Part shown: piece after piece, positions 28,226 to 37,059 of the stretch
Layout of the letters: every line of letters begins with the position of its first letter
Numbering within the stretch: position 1 is the first letter of the stretch
DNA from: Kribbella sindirgiensis
Lineage (GTDB): Bacteria; Actinomycetota; Actinomycetes; Propionibacteriales; Kribbellaceae
NCBI RefSeq assembly: GCF_004331435.1
Contig: NZ_SJKA01000007.1
Span: 434,001 to 498,000 of the forward strand
Reading direction: 5' to 3'
Length of the DNA stretch: 64,000 nucleotides
The notes under the pieces: generated by a model
What the model was told of the DNA's origin: nothing
The model's input: the letters and a program-made list of their open reading frames with translations, nothing else
Databases searched by the model: none
Made by a program: the position numbers and the translations under genes

Positions 28226-29689
28226 ATGGCGCTCGCGAGCACGCAGTACGGGCCAGTCCTGGGGACCGGCGACGACGTCCTGTCCTTCAAGGGCATCCCG
28301 TACGCCGCGCCGCCGGTCGGCCCGAACCGCTTTCAGCCGCCACGCCCACCGGAGCCGTGGACGTCGCCCCGTGACTCGCGTCATTACGGGGCGACCGCGC
28401 CGCAGACCTCGACCGAGGGCGCGATGGCTGAGCTCATCCCGCGGACGATCATCCCGGGCGACGACTACCTGAACCTGAACGTCTGGACACCGGGTCTGAC
28501 CGGGCGGGCACCGGTCATGGTGTTCATCCACGGCGGCTCGTTCACGAGCGGCTCCGGAGCGCTGGCGGTGTACGACGGCACGCGGTTCGCGCGCGACGGC
28601 GTCGTACTGGTGACGATCAACTACCGGCTGGGCGCCGACGGGTTCCTGTGGTTCGGCGACGGTACGCCGAATCTCGGGCTGCTCGATCAGATCGCCGCGT
28701 TGACCTGGGTCCGCGACAACATCGCCGGCTTCGGCGGCGACCCCGGCAACGTGACGGTCTTCGGTGAGTCGGCCGGTGCGATGAGCGTCTGCACGCTGCT
28801 CGCGATGCCCGCGGCCGAGGGCCTGTTCCATCGGGCGATCGCCGAGTCGGGCGCCGCGCACAACACGATCAGCCCTTCGAGCGCCCGGCTGGTCGGCACC
28901 CGTCTGGCGGCGGCGCTCGGTACGGCGCCGACGCGTGAGGCGATCGCCGACGTACCGGTTCCGCAGCTGCTCGCGGCTGCGGACAAACTCACCCAGCAGG
29001 TGGCCGCGAAGCCGCGGCGCAAGCTGTGGGGTGATGTTGCCCGCACGTTGCTGCCGTTCAGTCCTGTGGTCGACGGTGACCTGCTGCCCGGGGCGCCTCT
29101 TGACCGCATCCGGTCCGGCGCCGGCGCTGACGTCGACCTCATGATCGGCACGAACAGCGAGGAGGCGCGTCTCTTCCTCGTACCGACCGGCGTCGCCGCC
29201 AAGCTGAACACACCGCTCCTGTACGCCGCCGCGGGTCTCCGCTTCGGGTTACCCGTGGCCGGCGTACGTCGGTATCGCGCCAACCGCCCCGGCGCCACGG
29301 CGGGTGATGTGCTGGCAGCCGTCATGACGGACTCGTACTACCGCATCCCCGCGATCCGCCTCGCCGAGGCCCACCCTGGCTCGTACATGTACGAGTTCGC
29401 CTGGCGATCACCCGCGTGCGGCGGCCAACTCGGCGCCTGCCACGGCCTCGAACTCGCCTTCGTCTTCGACAACCTGGACGAACCGTCCGCGGCCGGAATG
29501 CTCGGTCCCGCACCACCCCAACACCTAGCGGACCTACTCCACAAAACCTGGATAACCTTCGCCACCACCGGCAACCCCGGCTGGCCCCCCTACACCCCAC
29601 CCCACCGCACCAGCCGCCACTTCAACACAGCCTCCGGCACCACCACCAACAACCGCCCCGACGAACGCCTAACCTGGCACCACCACTAA
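28226..29689 (+). CDS. Type-B carboxylesterase
   Basis: A 487-residue alpha/beta-hydrolase of the carboxylesterase/cholinesterase family. The nucleophile is Ser182 in GESAG, the base is His406 in GACHGLELAF, and the acid is Glu312 or Glu313 in NSEEARLF. The oxyanion hole is in FIHGGSF. There is no signal peptide, so it should be cytoplasmic. The last ~30 codons use ACC/CAC-rich codons (HRTSRHFNTASGTTTNN) that look unlike the rest and run into repetitive DNA. The substrate is unknown. Confidence 0.92.
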   Translation: MALASTQYGPVLGTGDDVLSFKGIPYAAPPVGPNRFQPPRPPEPWTSPRDSRHYGATAPQTSTEGAMAELIPRTIIPGDDYLNLNVWTPGLTGRAPVMVFIHGGSFTSGSGALAVYDGTRFARDGVVLVTINYRLGADGFLWFGDGTPNLGLLDQIAALTWVRDNIAGFGGDPGNVTVFGESAGAMSVCTLLAMPAAEGLFHRAIAESGAAHNTISPSSARLVGTRLAAALGTAPTREAIADVPVPQLLAAADKLTQQVAAKPRRKLWGDVARTLLPFSPVVDGDLLPGAPLDRIRSGAGADVDLMIGTNSEEARLFLVPTGVAAKLNTPLLYAAAGLRFGLPVAGVRRYRANRPGATAGDVLAAVMTDSYYRIPAIRLAEAHPGSYMYEFAWRSPACGGQLGACHGLELAFVFDNLDEPSAAGMLGPAPPQHLADLLHKTWITFATTGNPGWPPYTPPHRTSRHFNTASGTTTNNRPDERLTWHHH

Positions 29690-29700
29690 CCACAGGCGCT

Positions 29701-29967
29701 GCACAGGAACTGGTGCGAGTGCCCAACAAATAACCTGTCCAACACCCCCGCCGCACAGCCACCGCCCCAACACAAGCGGGACACGGCCGGGCGCAGTCGC
29801 GTGGCGAGAACCCGGGGGCATGGGGCGGACCGCGGCGCGCGACCACGCGGGCGGTTGCACAGGAACTGGTGCGAGCGCCCACCAAATAACCTGTTCAACA
29901 CCCCCGCCGCGCAGGCACCGCCCCGACACAGGCGGGTCTCGGCCGGGCGCAGGCGCAGGGCGAGTAT
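29701..29967. repeat. Two direct repeats of about 110 bases, period 156
   Basis: A unit starting GCACAGGAACTGGTGCGAG occurs at 29701 and again at 29857. The two share most positions over about 110 bases, then diverge. The unit also contains AAATAACCTG, an AT-rich island unusual in this DNA. Frames on the minus strand here only translate the repeats and I reject them as genes. No transposase or tRNA-like fold was seen. Confidence 0.75.
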
Positions 29968-30175
29968 GCGGGGCGCGGGGCGGGAACGCGGGGCGGGGAG
30001 GGCGCGGGTGGGGTGCGGGATGCAGCGTGTGGTGAGCGGGCGAAGGGCGCGGCGCGGCGGAGCGGGGCCGCGCGGGCAGGGCGCGTTACCGACGCGGGCG
30101 CGGTGCGGGCGCGGTGCGGTGCTGGCGCGGGTGGGGTGAAGGGGTGCGTGGGTGGGGGTTAGGGGGTGGGGAGGG
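29968..30175. other. G-rich, gene-free stretch with two G-quadruplex-like motifs
   Basis: Part of the 469-base gap between two converging genes. Runs of three to five G occur at 29970-29998 and 30150-30175, with loops of one to five bases on the plus strand, fitting the quadruplex pattern. The second overlaps the stop codon of the sigma factor gene on the other strand. No gene is convincing between 29690 and 30158. Confidence 0.6.
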
Positions 30176-31367
30176 AGTTGGCTCGGGAGCGTAGGTAGCG
30201 TTGTTGGGGGAGGCTGGGGGTTCGGGTGGCTGCTTCTTCGTAGGCTGCTCGGGCGCCCTCCGCGTCACCGGACATTTCTAGGAGGTGGGCTCGGACTGCT
30301 GATAGGCGGTGGTCTTTGGTGAGGTGGTCGTTGTGTTCGATGGACGCCAGTAACGTGAGGCCCTCTTCGGGGCCTCGTGCCATGGCGACCGCGACCACGT
30401 GGTTGAGGGCGACCATTGGGTTGTCGGTGAGTTGCAGCAGGACCTCGTACAGCGCGACGATCTGCTGCCAGTCGGTCTCCTCGGCGGTCGGCGACTCGTC
30501 GTGTACGGCCGCGATCGCCGCCTGCAGTTGGTACTGCCCGACCGGCCCGCGCGGCAGTGTCGCGGTGATCAGTTCGACGCCCTCCTGGATCAGCTCCGGG
30601 ATCCACAGTGACCGGTCCTGTTCCGCCATTGGCACCAGCTCGCCGAGCGGTCCCGTCCGCGCCGGGCGCCGCGCGTCCGTCAGGAGTAACAACGCCAGCA
30701 ACCCGGCGACCTCGGCGTCGTCCGGCAGCAGCCTGTGCAGCATCCGAGCCAACCGGATCCCCTCGGCCGCCAGCTCGACGCGTTGCAGGCTCGGCCCCGT
30801 CGTACTCGTGTAGCCCTCGTTGAAGATCAGGTACACGACCTTCAGCACGGCTCCCAGCCGCTCCTCGCGATCGGCCGGCATCGTGAACCGCGCGCCGCTG
30901 GCCTGCACGCTCGTCTTCGCCCGGGTGATCCGCCGCGTCATGGTTGCCTCCGGCACCAGGAACGCCCGCGCGATCTCCGCGGTCGTCAGACCACCGACCG
31001 CCCGCAACGTCAACGCGATCTGCGACGCCGGCGACAACGACGGATGGCAGCACAGGAACAACAGCACCAATGTGTCGTCCGCGTCGCCGACCGGCTCACC
31101 CTGCAGCGCCCAGGCCGCGACCCGGTCCTCCCGCCGCTGACGGGCCTGCTCCCGCCGAAGCAGATCCGTCAGCCGGCGAGAAGCGACCGTGATCAGCCAC
31201 CCGCGCGGATTGTCGGGCACCCCGTCCACCGGCCACTGCTGCGCCGCCGCGAGCAGCGCCTCCTGCACCGCGTCCTCAGCCGTGTCGAAATGCCCGTACC
31301 GCCGGACCAGCGCCCCGAGAACCTGCGGCGCCAACTCCCGCGTCAGCTCCTCGAGCGGCACGGTCAT
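30159..31367 (-). CDS. ECF sigma factor with C-terminal extension (ECF42-like)
   Basis: A 402-residue RNA polymerase sigma factor. Residues ~1-70 hold region 2 (YGHFDTAEDAVQEALLAAAQQWP) and ~105-165 hold region 4 (LTTAEIARAFLVPEATMTRRITRAK). The remaining ~230 residues form a helical, TPR-like domain, as in the ECF42 group. These sigmas lack an anti-sigma factor, and the extension is needed for activity (established knowledge). The YCII/DGPF gene immediately upstream is the classic ECF42 partner. The ATG at 31367 lies in a short spacer with weak ribosome signals. Confidence 0.93.
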   Translation of the reverse strand: MTVPLEELTRELAPQVLGALVRRYGHFDTAEDAVQEALLAAAQQWPVDGVPDNPRGWLITVASRRLTDLLRREQARQRREDRVAAWALQGEPVGDADDTLVLLFLCCHPSLSPASQIALTLRAVGGLTTAEIARAFLVPEATMTRRITRAKTSVQASGARFTMPADREERLGAVLKVVYLIFNEGYTSTTGPSLQRVELAAEGIRLARMLHRLLPDDAEVAGLLALLLLTDARRPARTGPLGELVPMAEQDRSLWIPELIQEGVELITATLPRGPVGQYQLQAAIAAVHDESPTAEETDWQQIVALYEVLLQLTDNPMVALNHVVAVAMARGPEEGLTLLASIEHNDHLTKDHRLSAVRAHLLEMSGDAEGARAAYEEAATRTPSLPQQRYLRSRANSLPTP

Positions 31368-31423
31368 GAGTCACCGCCCCATGACCACGCCGGCAGCCCA
31401 TCCAGAAGCGCGGTCATCGTCAC

Positions 31424-31840
31424 TCACTCCACCAGTTCGTCGCGACCCTCGACGAGCGGCCGGATGTCCGCGTACGCCGTCGCGCGGGCGAACTCGGGCG
31501 CCGGCGTGTCGGCGAGCCGCGACGCGATCTCGGTGGCCCGGTCGAAGGACTCGCACTCGACGATCCAGTACCCCGCGAGCACCTCCTGCGTCTCGGCGTA
31601 CGGCCCGTCGGTCACCACCGACTGCCCGTCCTTCGAGCCCAGCCGCCGGGTCAGCACCGGCGCCGCCAGCCCGCGCGTCTCGACCAGCTCACCCGACTCG
31701 ATCAGCTCGTTGTTGAACTTCTCCATGAACGCCCCCATCGCCGCGAAGTCCTCCGGCTTCCAGGCAGGCTTGCCCGTGTCCTTCCCCGCCATCCCGTCGT
31801 AGTCCTGCTGCGACGCGTACGTCAGGATCATGTACTTCAT
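31424..31840 (-). CDS. YCII-related (DGPF) domain protein
   Basis: A 138-residue YCII-like protein (MKYMILTYAS at the start, DGPYAETQEVLAGYWIVE in the middle). DGPF proteins are the usual target and neighbour of ECF42 sigma factors; their reaction is not settled. I chose the ATG at 31840, with GGGAGAAG upstream; the frame stays open a further 104 codons without support. It precedes the sigma gene by 56 bases on the same strand. Confidence 0.88.
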   Translation of the reverse strand: MKYMILTYASQQDYDGMAGKDTGKPAWKPEDFAAMGAFMEKFNNELIESGELVETRGLAAPVLTRRLGSKDGQSVVTDGPYAETQEVLAGYWIVECESFDRATEIASRLADTPAPEFARATAYADIRPLVEGRDELVE

Positions 31841-31976
31841 CAACTTCTCCCGTCCTCCGAGCACCCCACCGCAAGGGGCGCTTCCACCCGAGACGTCGCC
31901 TCCCAACTCCCCGACCGGACACGACCGGACACGAGCGGCAGAGAAAATTTCGATCTCGCCAAGGAGTATGCAGTCG

Positions 31977-32444
31977 TCAGGTGCAGGGCGTGACGAGTTT
32001 GTCGAATCTGTGGACGGCGTCGGCGACGTCGGTGAGGGCGTTGGCTTCGGGGGTGTACTTGGCGGGGACGGCGACCTCGAAGTAGAGGGAGCGGCCGATG
32101 GTGGTGAAGATGAAGCCGTTCTCGACCTGCTTGGCGAACCAGCCGACGCCATTGACCTCGAAGCACTGGGACTGGGCCTCGGCCATGCCGGCCGGGGGTG
32201 TGACGCCGCAGGTCATTTCGATCGGCGGGTCGCCGTACGCCGTGGTCAGCGGGCTGTTCGGGGAGGCCTCACGGCGCTTCGCGTCCAGGACCTTGGCGGG
32301 GAGTGCTTTCACCAGGTCGGCGCAGGCGGCGGCAACCTCGGGCGCGGGGGAGGGCACAGGCACCGGCGTCGGCCCCGGGCTGCACCCCGCGATCAGCAGC
32401 AGACAGAGTGCAGCACCAATGGTCCGGGATGCGAGTTTGGGCAT
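31977..32444 (-). CDS. DUF3515-type lipoprotein
   Basis: A 155-residue secreted lipoprotein: an N-terminal signal (ASRTIGAALCLLLIAGC) with the lipobox cysteine at position 21, a Pro/Val-rich linker, then a small domain with two further cysteine pairs possible. It matches the DUF3515 family, which sits between ddl and the thiL region in many actinomycetes. Function unknown, at the outer face of the membrane. The next gene upstream on this strand is the one-domain AsnC protein. Confidence 0.8.
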   Translation of the reverse strand: MPKLASRTIGAALCLLLIAGCSPGPTPVPVPSPAPEVAAACADLVKALPAKVLDAKRREASPNSPLTTAYGDPPIEMTCGVTPPAGMAEAQSQCFEVNGVGWFAKQVENGFIFTTIGRSLYFEVAVPAKYTPEANALTDVADAVHRFDKLVTPCT

Positions 32445-32474
32445 GCTGAGAAGTGGCGGGTCCCGTGTGGAGGG

Positions 32475-32723
32475 TCAGATGTGGACGACGGGGCAGGTCA
32501 GGGTGCGCGTGATGCCGGGAACGTTCTGGACCCGGGCAACCACCAGCTTGCCCAGTTCGTCGACGTTGCGGGCTTCCGCGCGGACGATCACGTCGTACGG
32601 ACCGGTGACGTCCTCGGCCAGGGTGACGCCCTGGACCTCGGCGATCTGTGCCGCGACGTCGGCCGCACGGCCGACTTCGGTCTGGATCAGGATGTAGGCC
32701 TGGACCACCACGTCGTTCTCCAC
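32475..32723 (-). CDS. Stand-alone AsnC/Lrp ligand-binding (RAM) domain protein
   Basis: An 82-residue protein that is only the C-terminal effector/oligomerisation domain of an Lrp regulator, with no helix-turn-helix. Typical motifs are AYILIQTEVGRAADVA and GPYDVIVRAEA. The GTG start follows GAGGAC. Such short members bind amino acids or metabolites and assemble into rings; they may modify full-length Lrp proteins. It is conserved at this place, divergent from thiL. Confidence 0.88.
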   Translation of the reverse strand: MENDVVVQAYILIQTEVGRAADVAAQIAEVQGVTLAEDVTGPYDVIVRAEARNVDELGKLVVARVQNVPGITRTLTCPVVHI

Positions 32724-32810
32724 TCAGTCGTCCTCAGCTGGCTCCGGGCACCCACAGGCGTACTGCGGGAGCGCCGGGCGTACTCTTCGTTGCCCGGTCA
32801 CGGTACCGCC

Positions 32811-32816
32811 TAGACT
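32811..32816 (+). promoter_or_regulatory. -10 box for thiL
   Basis: TAGACT lies 30 bases before the thiL start. TTGCCC at 32790-32795 could be the -35 element but leaves only 15 bases of spacing. Confidence 0.4.
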
Positions 32817-32845
32817 CCGCCTAGCGATATGGGAGGTCTGCTGAC

Positions 32846-33808
32846 GTGACAGAGACGTTGGGGAGCACGGGTGAGTTCGGCCTGATCGCGGCCGTCACCA
32901 AAGGGCTGTCCACAGGTGAGGACGTCCTGGTCGGTCCCGGTGACGACGCGGCCGTGATGGCGGTGCCGGACGGCCGCATGGTGATCACGACGGACCTGCT
33001 GGTCGAGGGCCGCCACTTCCGCCAGGACTGGTCGTCGGCGTACGACGTGGGTCGCAAGGCCGCCGCACAGAACCTGGCCGACGTGGTGGCGATGGGTGCC
33101 CGGCCGACCGCGCTCGTGGTGGGTTTCGGCGGCCCTGCCGACCTGCCGACCGCCTGGGCGCTGGAACTGAACCAGGGCCTTGTCGACGAGTGCGAACTGG
33201 TCGAGGCGAGCATCATCGGCGGTGACACCGTTCAGTCCGACAAGATCGTCGTCTCGGTGACCGCGTTCGGCTCGCTGGACGGCCGTCCGCCGGTGCTGCG
33301 TTCCGGCGCCCGCCCGGGGGACGAGGTCGCGTACGCCGGGCGGCTCGGCTGGGCCGAGGCCGGCTGGGCGGTGCTCGCTCGCGGGTTCCGCTCGCCACGG
33401 GCCGTCGTCGAGGCACACCGGCGCCCGCAACCGCCGTACGCCGAAGGGCCGCGGGCAGCGCTCGCCGGGGCCTCCTCGATGTGTGACGTGAGCGACGGCC
33501 TGCTGTCCGATCTGGGCCATATCGCGGCGGCGAGCCAGGTGATCATCGACGTGCACACGAAGGCGCTGACCGTGCCCGAGCCGCTGCAGGCGGTGGCCGC
33601 GGCGACCGGTGTGGACGCTCTGCGGTTCGTGCTGACCGGCGGCGAGGACCACGCCCTGGTGGGTACCTTCGAGCCGGCCGACGTCCCCGAGGGCTGGACC
33701 GTGATCGGCTCGGTTGCTGAGGGCAACGAGGAGCGACCGGCCGGGACGGTGACCGTGGACGGCGCGCCGTATGCTGCGGACACCGGACACGCCCATTTCA
33801 GGAGTTGA
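32846..33808 (+). CDS. thiL: Thiamine-monophosphate kinase
   Basis: Phosphorylates thiamine monophosphate to thiamine diphosphate, the active cofactor. The 320-residue protein shows the PurM-like fold motifs GPGDDAAVM near residue 31, [11 protein letters not shown], and [14 protein letters not shown]. The GTG start at 32846 follows GGGAGG. thiD follows one base after the stop codon, so the two thiamine genes form an operon. No thiamine riboswitch is visible in the leader. Confidence 0.96.
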   Translation: MTETLGSTGEFGLIAAVTKGLSTGEDVLVGPGDDAAVMAVPDGRMVITTDLLVEGRHFRQDWSSAYDVGRKAAAQNLADVVAMGARPTALVVGFGGPADLPTAWALELNQGLVDECELVEASIIGGDTVQSDKIVVSVTAFGSLDGRPPVLRSGARPGDEVAYAGRLGWAEAGWAVLARGFRSPRAVVEAHRRPQPPYAEGPRAALAGASSMCDVSDGLLSDLGHIAAASQVIIDVHTKALTVPEPLQAVAAATGVDALRFVLTGGEDHALVGTFEPADVPEGWTVIGSVAEGNEERPAGTVTVDGAPYAADTGHAHFRS

Positions 33809-33809
33809 G

Positions 33810-34616
33810 ATGCCGCCCCCCAGAGTGCTGACGATCGCCGGTTCCGACTCCGGCGGCGGGGCCGGGATCCAGGCGGACCTGAAGGCGATGCTCGCCAACG
33901 GCGTCCACGGGATGAGCGTGCTGACCGCGATCACCGCGCAGAACAGCGTCGGCGTCCAGGGAGCCTGGGAGCTGCCGGAGGAGCAGGTCCGCGCCCAGTT
34001 CCGCAGCGTGGTGGACGACATCGGGGTCGACGCGGTGAAGACGGGCATGCTGGCGTCCGAGTCGATGGTCCGGGTCGTCGCGTCGCTGCTGCGGACGCTG
34101 CCGCCGGACGTGCCGGTCGTGGTCGATCCGGTGTCGGTGTCCAAGCACGGCGACGCTCTGCTGGCGGCCGACGCGATGGAGGCGGTGCGCGCGGAGATCG
34201 TCCCGCTGGCCACGGTCCTCACTCCGAACCTCACTGAGCTCGGTCCGGTCTCTGGCGTTGACTTGGAGACCGTAGAGGACCGGGAGCTCGCTGCGAAGGC
34301 TCTGCTGGAGGCAGGCGCGTCCTGGGTGCTGGTGAAGGGCGGCCACGATGTCGGTACGGCGTCCGTCGACGTACTGCACGGACCAGGGGTACGGCGTTCG
34401 TACAGCGCGCTCCGAGCCGACAACAGGCACACGCACGGCACGGGATGCACGCTGGCGAGCACCATCGCGTCGTACCTTGCTCGTGGGTACGACGTACCGG
34501 GTGCCGTCGGCGCTGCGAAGGAGTACGTGACCGGGGCGATCGCGGCCGGGTTCGCGCTCGGCGATGGCATCGGCCCGGTCGATCACGCATGGAGATTCAG
34601 AGGGAGCAGCAGTTGA
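33810..34616 (+). CDS. thiD: Hydroxymethylpyrimidine/phosphomethylpyrimidine kinase
   Basis: Phosphorylates the pyrimidine half of thiamine twice. The 268-residue ribokinase-fold enzyme opens with [20 protein letters not shown] and ends its active site with [18 protein letters not shown]. The ATG at 33810 has AGGAG upstream; an earlier in-frame start lies inside thiL. It is the second gene of the thiL operon and overlaps the next gene. Confidence 0.96.
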   Translation: MPPPRVLTIAGSDSGGGAGIQADLKAMLANGVHGMSVLTAITAQNSVGVQGAWELPEEQVRAQFRSVVDDIGVDAVKTGMLASESMVRVVASLLRTLPPDVPVVVDPVSVSKHGDALLAADAMEAVRAEIVPLATVLTPNLTELGPVSGVDLETVEDRELAAKALLEAGASWVLVKGGHDVGTASVDVLHGPGVRRSYSALRADNRHTHGTGCTLASTIASYLARGYDVPGAVGAAKEYVTGAIAAGFALGDGIGPVDHAWRFRGSSS

Positions 34617-35236
34617 GTAAGCAGCCCCCGGTGGACGGGTACTGCGAGCAGTGCGGTTTCAGCTACGACACCGGGACCTTGCAGGGGACGGTGACGCTGC
34701 TCGTCCGGCAGTCGGCGGACTGCAGCATGGCGCTGACGAAGGCCGCGGCCGGTCCGGACCCGAACGTGGTGCGGCTGCGGCCGGAGCCGGACGTGTGGTC
34801 GGCGATCGAGTACGCGTGCCACGTGCGCGACGTACTCGAGGTGCAGCGGCTCCGTATCGCGCAGTGCCTGGCTGAGGACCGGCCGGTGTACGCACCGATG
34901 GACCGGACCGGGCGGGTGAAGCAGGAGAAGTACGAGAACCAGGACCCGATGGAGGTCGCGGCCGCGCTGGTGCGGTTCGCGCGCGAGTTCGGGGCGGCGG
35001 CGCGAGTGCTGCAGCCGCAGGAGCTGGGGAAGCTCGGGCTGTACAACTATCCGGTCCGGGCGCCGCGCACGCTGGGCTGGATCATCCGGCACACCGCCCA
35101 CGAGATCCAGCACCACCGCCACGACATCCTCGAGATCCTGGCGAAGGTAGAACCCCCGATCGTCCCCAAGCCTCGTACTGAAGAGAAAGAGGCCGCTGAA
35201 GAAGAGGCTGCTGAAGAAGTCGAGGTCGCCGACTAG
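34613..35236 (+). CDS. DinB-like (DUF664) protein
   Basis: A 207-residue helical-bundle protein of the DinB/YfiT group, with histidines likely to bind metal in [11 protein letters not shown] and [13 protein letters not shown]. Some relatives are thiol-S-transferases in mycothiol-using bacteria; others are undefined. The N-terminus has a CEQC pair and the C-terminus is a Glu-rich tail. The TTG at 34613 (GGGAG seven bases before, overlapping the thiD stop) is preferred; an in-frame ATG at 34589 is possible. Its stop codon shares three bases with that of the convergent ROK gene. Confidence 0.78.
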   Translation: MSKQPPVDGYCEQCGFSYDTGTLQGTVTLLVRQSADCSMALTKAAAGPDPNVVRLRPEPDVWSAIEYACHVRDVLEVQRLRIAQCLAEDRPVYAPMDRTGRVKQEKYENQDPMEVAAALVRFAREFGAAARVLQPQELGKLGLYNYPVRAPRTLGWIIRHTAHEIQHHRHDILEILAKVEPPIVPKPRTEEKEAAEEEAAEEVEVAD

Positions 35237-36390
35237 CGCTGGGCGACCCAGGCTGCGATGGCCTGCTCAGTGGTCAGCTGGTCGAGGGCCAGCGCGGCGG
35301 CGCCACGTAGCGGTCCGTCCGGCTGGTAGGTGGCCGGCAGGACCGGTGGGGGAGTACTGCGGTGGAACGTCATCAGACCGCTCTCGTACGCCTCCGCGAA
35401 GGTCTCCTCCGCAGCTGCTCGCAGGGGGATGGCTAGGCCGCCGATCGTGACCACATCCGGGTCGTGCGCGTTGACGAGGCCCGCGATGCCGTAGCCGAGT
35501 GCGGTGACCACCCTGGTCACTGCGGCACGGGCAGCCCGGTCGCCGCGCCGGAGTACCTCTTCGGCGTAGGCAACGGGGTCGTCCGGCGTCGGCTGCTTCA
35601 GGTAGCGGGCCAGGGCGCGTCCGTCGATCTCCAAGTCCCAGCAGCCACGGGCACCGCACGGACAGGTACGGGACCGGTCACCGAAGGGCATGTGGCCGTA
35701 CTCGCCGCCTGCTCCCGACGCGCCCTGTGCCGGCACCCCGTCGATCAGCAGCGTCCCGCCGATCCCCACCTCGATGATCAGGTGTACCGCCGTACCGGCT
35801 CCCGCAGCAGCGCCCGTACGCGCCTCAGCCACCCCACTCAGCGTCGCGTCGTTGCCGGCGAGCAGCGGTACGCCGGTGTCGCCCGTGACCTGTGCAAGGT
35901 CCAGCTCGACCCACTCCAGCGTCGGCGCCTGCATCAGGCGGTTGTCACGGACGGTGCCCGGTACGGCGAGGCTGACCATCTGGAGCCGAGCGCCGTACCG
36001 CTGCTGCGCCTGCTCCACCTCACGCCGCAGGTTGTTCAGCACGACCTGCGCACGCCGACTCCGGTGTCGCCTGTACTGCGGTTCTTGCAGCGACCCGTCG
36101 AGCGCTACCACCGCGCTCCGCCAGCTGCTCTGCCGGAGGTCGAGGGCGAGAACCACAGGTCCCTGAGGGTGCGGCTGCAGCACTGTGGTCGGCCGACCAC
36201 GCCCCTGACTGGGAGCAGGTACCTCAGTCAGCAGTTGTACGTCGCGTAGCCGGGCGGTGACCTCGGTCGCGGAACCCGTGCTCAGCCGCAGCGCCCGCGC
36301 GACCGCGGCCCGTGTGATCCCGGGCTGACGGGTGAGCTGAGTCAGCACGTCCGCAGCCGTCTGCCACTGTCCACGGCGTACTGGAGTCAT
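35233..36390 (-). CDS. ROK family transcriptional regulator
   Basis: A 385-residue ROK protein with an N-terminal winged helix (about residues 8-65, ITRAAVARALRLSTGSATEVTARL) and a sugar-kinase-like domain holding the zinc motif CPCGARGCWD. The usual Glu after GC is replaced by Trp-Asp. It is divergent from a HAD phosphatase and an MFS transporter, with a large palindrome in between, and probably represses them. The ATG at 36390 was preferred to the GTG one codon before. Confidence 0.9.
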   Translation of the reverse strand: MTPVRRGQWQTAADVLTQLTRQPGITRAAVARALRLSTGSATEVTARLRDVQLLTEVPAPSQGRGRPTTVLQPHPQGPVVLALDLRQSSWRSAVVALDGSLQEPQYRRHRSRRAQVVLNNLRREVEQAQQRYGARLQMVSLAVPGTVRDNRLMQAPTLEWVELDLAQVTGDTGVPLLAGNDATLSGVAEARTGAAAGAGTAVHLIIEVGIGGTLLIDGVPAQGASGAGGEYGHMPFGDRSRTCPCGARGCWDLEIDGRALARYLKQPTPDDPVAYAEEVLRRGDRAARAAVTRVVTALGYGIAGLVNAHDPDVVTIGGLAIPLRAAAEETFAEAYESGLMTFHRSTPPPVLPATYQPDGPLRGAAALALDQLTTEQAIAAWVAQR

Positions 36391-36400
36391 CACTGCCCTT

Positions 36401-36431
36401 CCCGTTATGCTCGGAGAACGAGTTTAACGGG
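36401..36431. promoter_or_regulatory. Candidate ROK operator
   Basis: A nested dyad: CCCGTTA/TAACGGG outside (36401-36407 and 36425-36431) and CTCG/CGAG inside (36410-36413 and 36419-36422). The centre is GAGAA. It fills the gap between the divergent ROK and HAD genes and includes the AT-rich step likely used as a promoter. Confidence 0.6.
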
Positions 36432-36438
36432 AGGGGTC

Positions 36439-37059
36439 ATGGAGATCCGGGACATCCGCGCGGTGCTGTTCGACATGGACGGCACGCTGGTCGATTCCGA
36501 CGCGGTCGTCGACCGGAGCTGGGGCCGGTGGGCGACCGAGTACGGTCTGGTGCCGGCCGACGTACTCGCGGTCGCGCACGGGAACCCGGCGATGGCGACC
36601 GTGACGCATTTCCTGCCGGACGCGTCGCCGGCGGAACGGACCGCGGCCTGGGCGCGAGTGTTCGATCTCGAGGTCAACGACGTCGACGGGGTGGTGGCGA
36701 AGCCTGGTGCGCTGGACCTCCTTGGGACGCTCGGGCGGATCGGTGTGCCGTGGGCGGTCTACACCAGTGCGCCGGCCCAACTGGCGAAGGTACGGCTGAC
36801 CGCGGCCGGGATCGCGCCGTCGGTCCTCGTGACGGTCGACGATGTGAGCCGTGGCAAGCCGGACCCGGAGGGGTACCTGCGGGCGGCGGAGCTGCTCGGC
36901 GTACCTGTGACTGAGTGCCTGGTGGTCGAGGACACCGTTGTCGGGTTGTCGGCAGGGCAGGCGTCTGGTGCGCTCACGGCCGGTCTGAAGGGTATTGCGG
37001 CGGATATCGAGCTGGCTGACCTGCACCGGCTCGACACGCTGTTCAAAGGTCTGGAATGA
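36439..37059 (+). CDS. HAD superfamily phosphatase (sugar-phosphatase-like)
   Basis: A 206-residue haloacid-dehalogenase-fold phosphatase. The nucleophile is in motif I FDMDGTLVDSD; the motif II serine/threonine follows in VYTSAPAQ, the lysine in RGKPDPEGY, and the acid pair in VVEDTVVG. It resembles phosphatases that act on sugar phosphates (YfbT type). A strong GGGAGGGG ribosome site precedes the ATG. It overlaps the MFS gene by four bases and is controlled, by inference, by the adjacent ROK protein. Confidence 0.9.
   Translation: MEIRDIRAVLFDMDGTLVDSDAVVDRSWGRWATEYGLVPADVLAVAHGNPAMATVTHFLPDASPAERTAAWARVFDLEVNDVDGVVAKPGALDLLGTLGRIGVPWAVYTSAPAQLAKVRLTAAGIAPSVLVTVDDVSRGKPDPEGYLRAAELLGVPVTECLVVEDTVVGLSAGQASGALTAGLKGIAADIELADLHRLDTLFKGLE

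Noticed and set aside
27035-28861. A 608-codon minus-strand frame over ddl
   Set aside because: The plus strand encodes a clear D-Ala-D-Ala ligase; the opposite frame is Arg/Asp-rich shadow.
29622-29929. Three short minus-strand frames with repeated HQFLC segments
   Set aside because: They only translate the tandem DNA repeat and have no start signals.
32724-32845. Possible thiamine riboswitch before thiL
   Set aside because: The conserved CUGAGA and related elements are missing.
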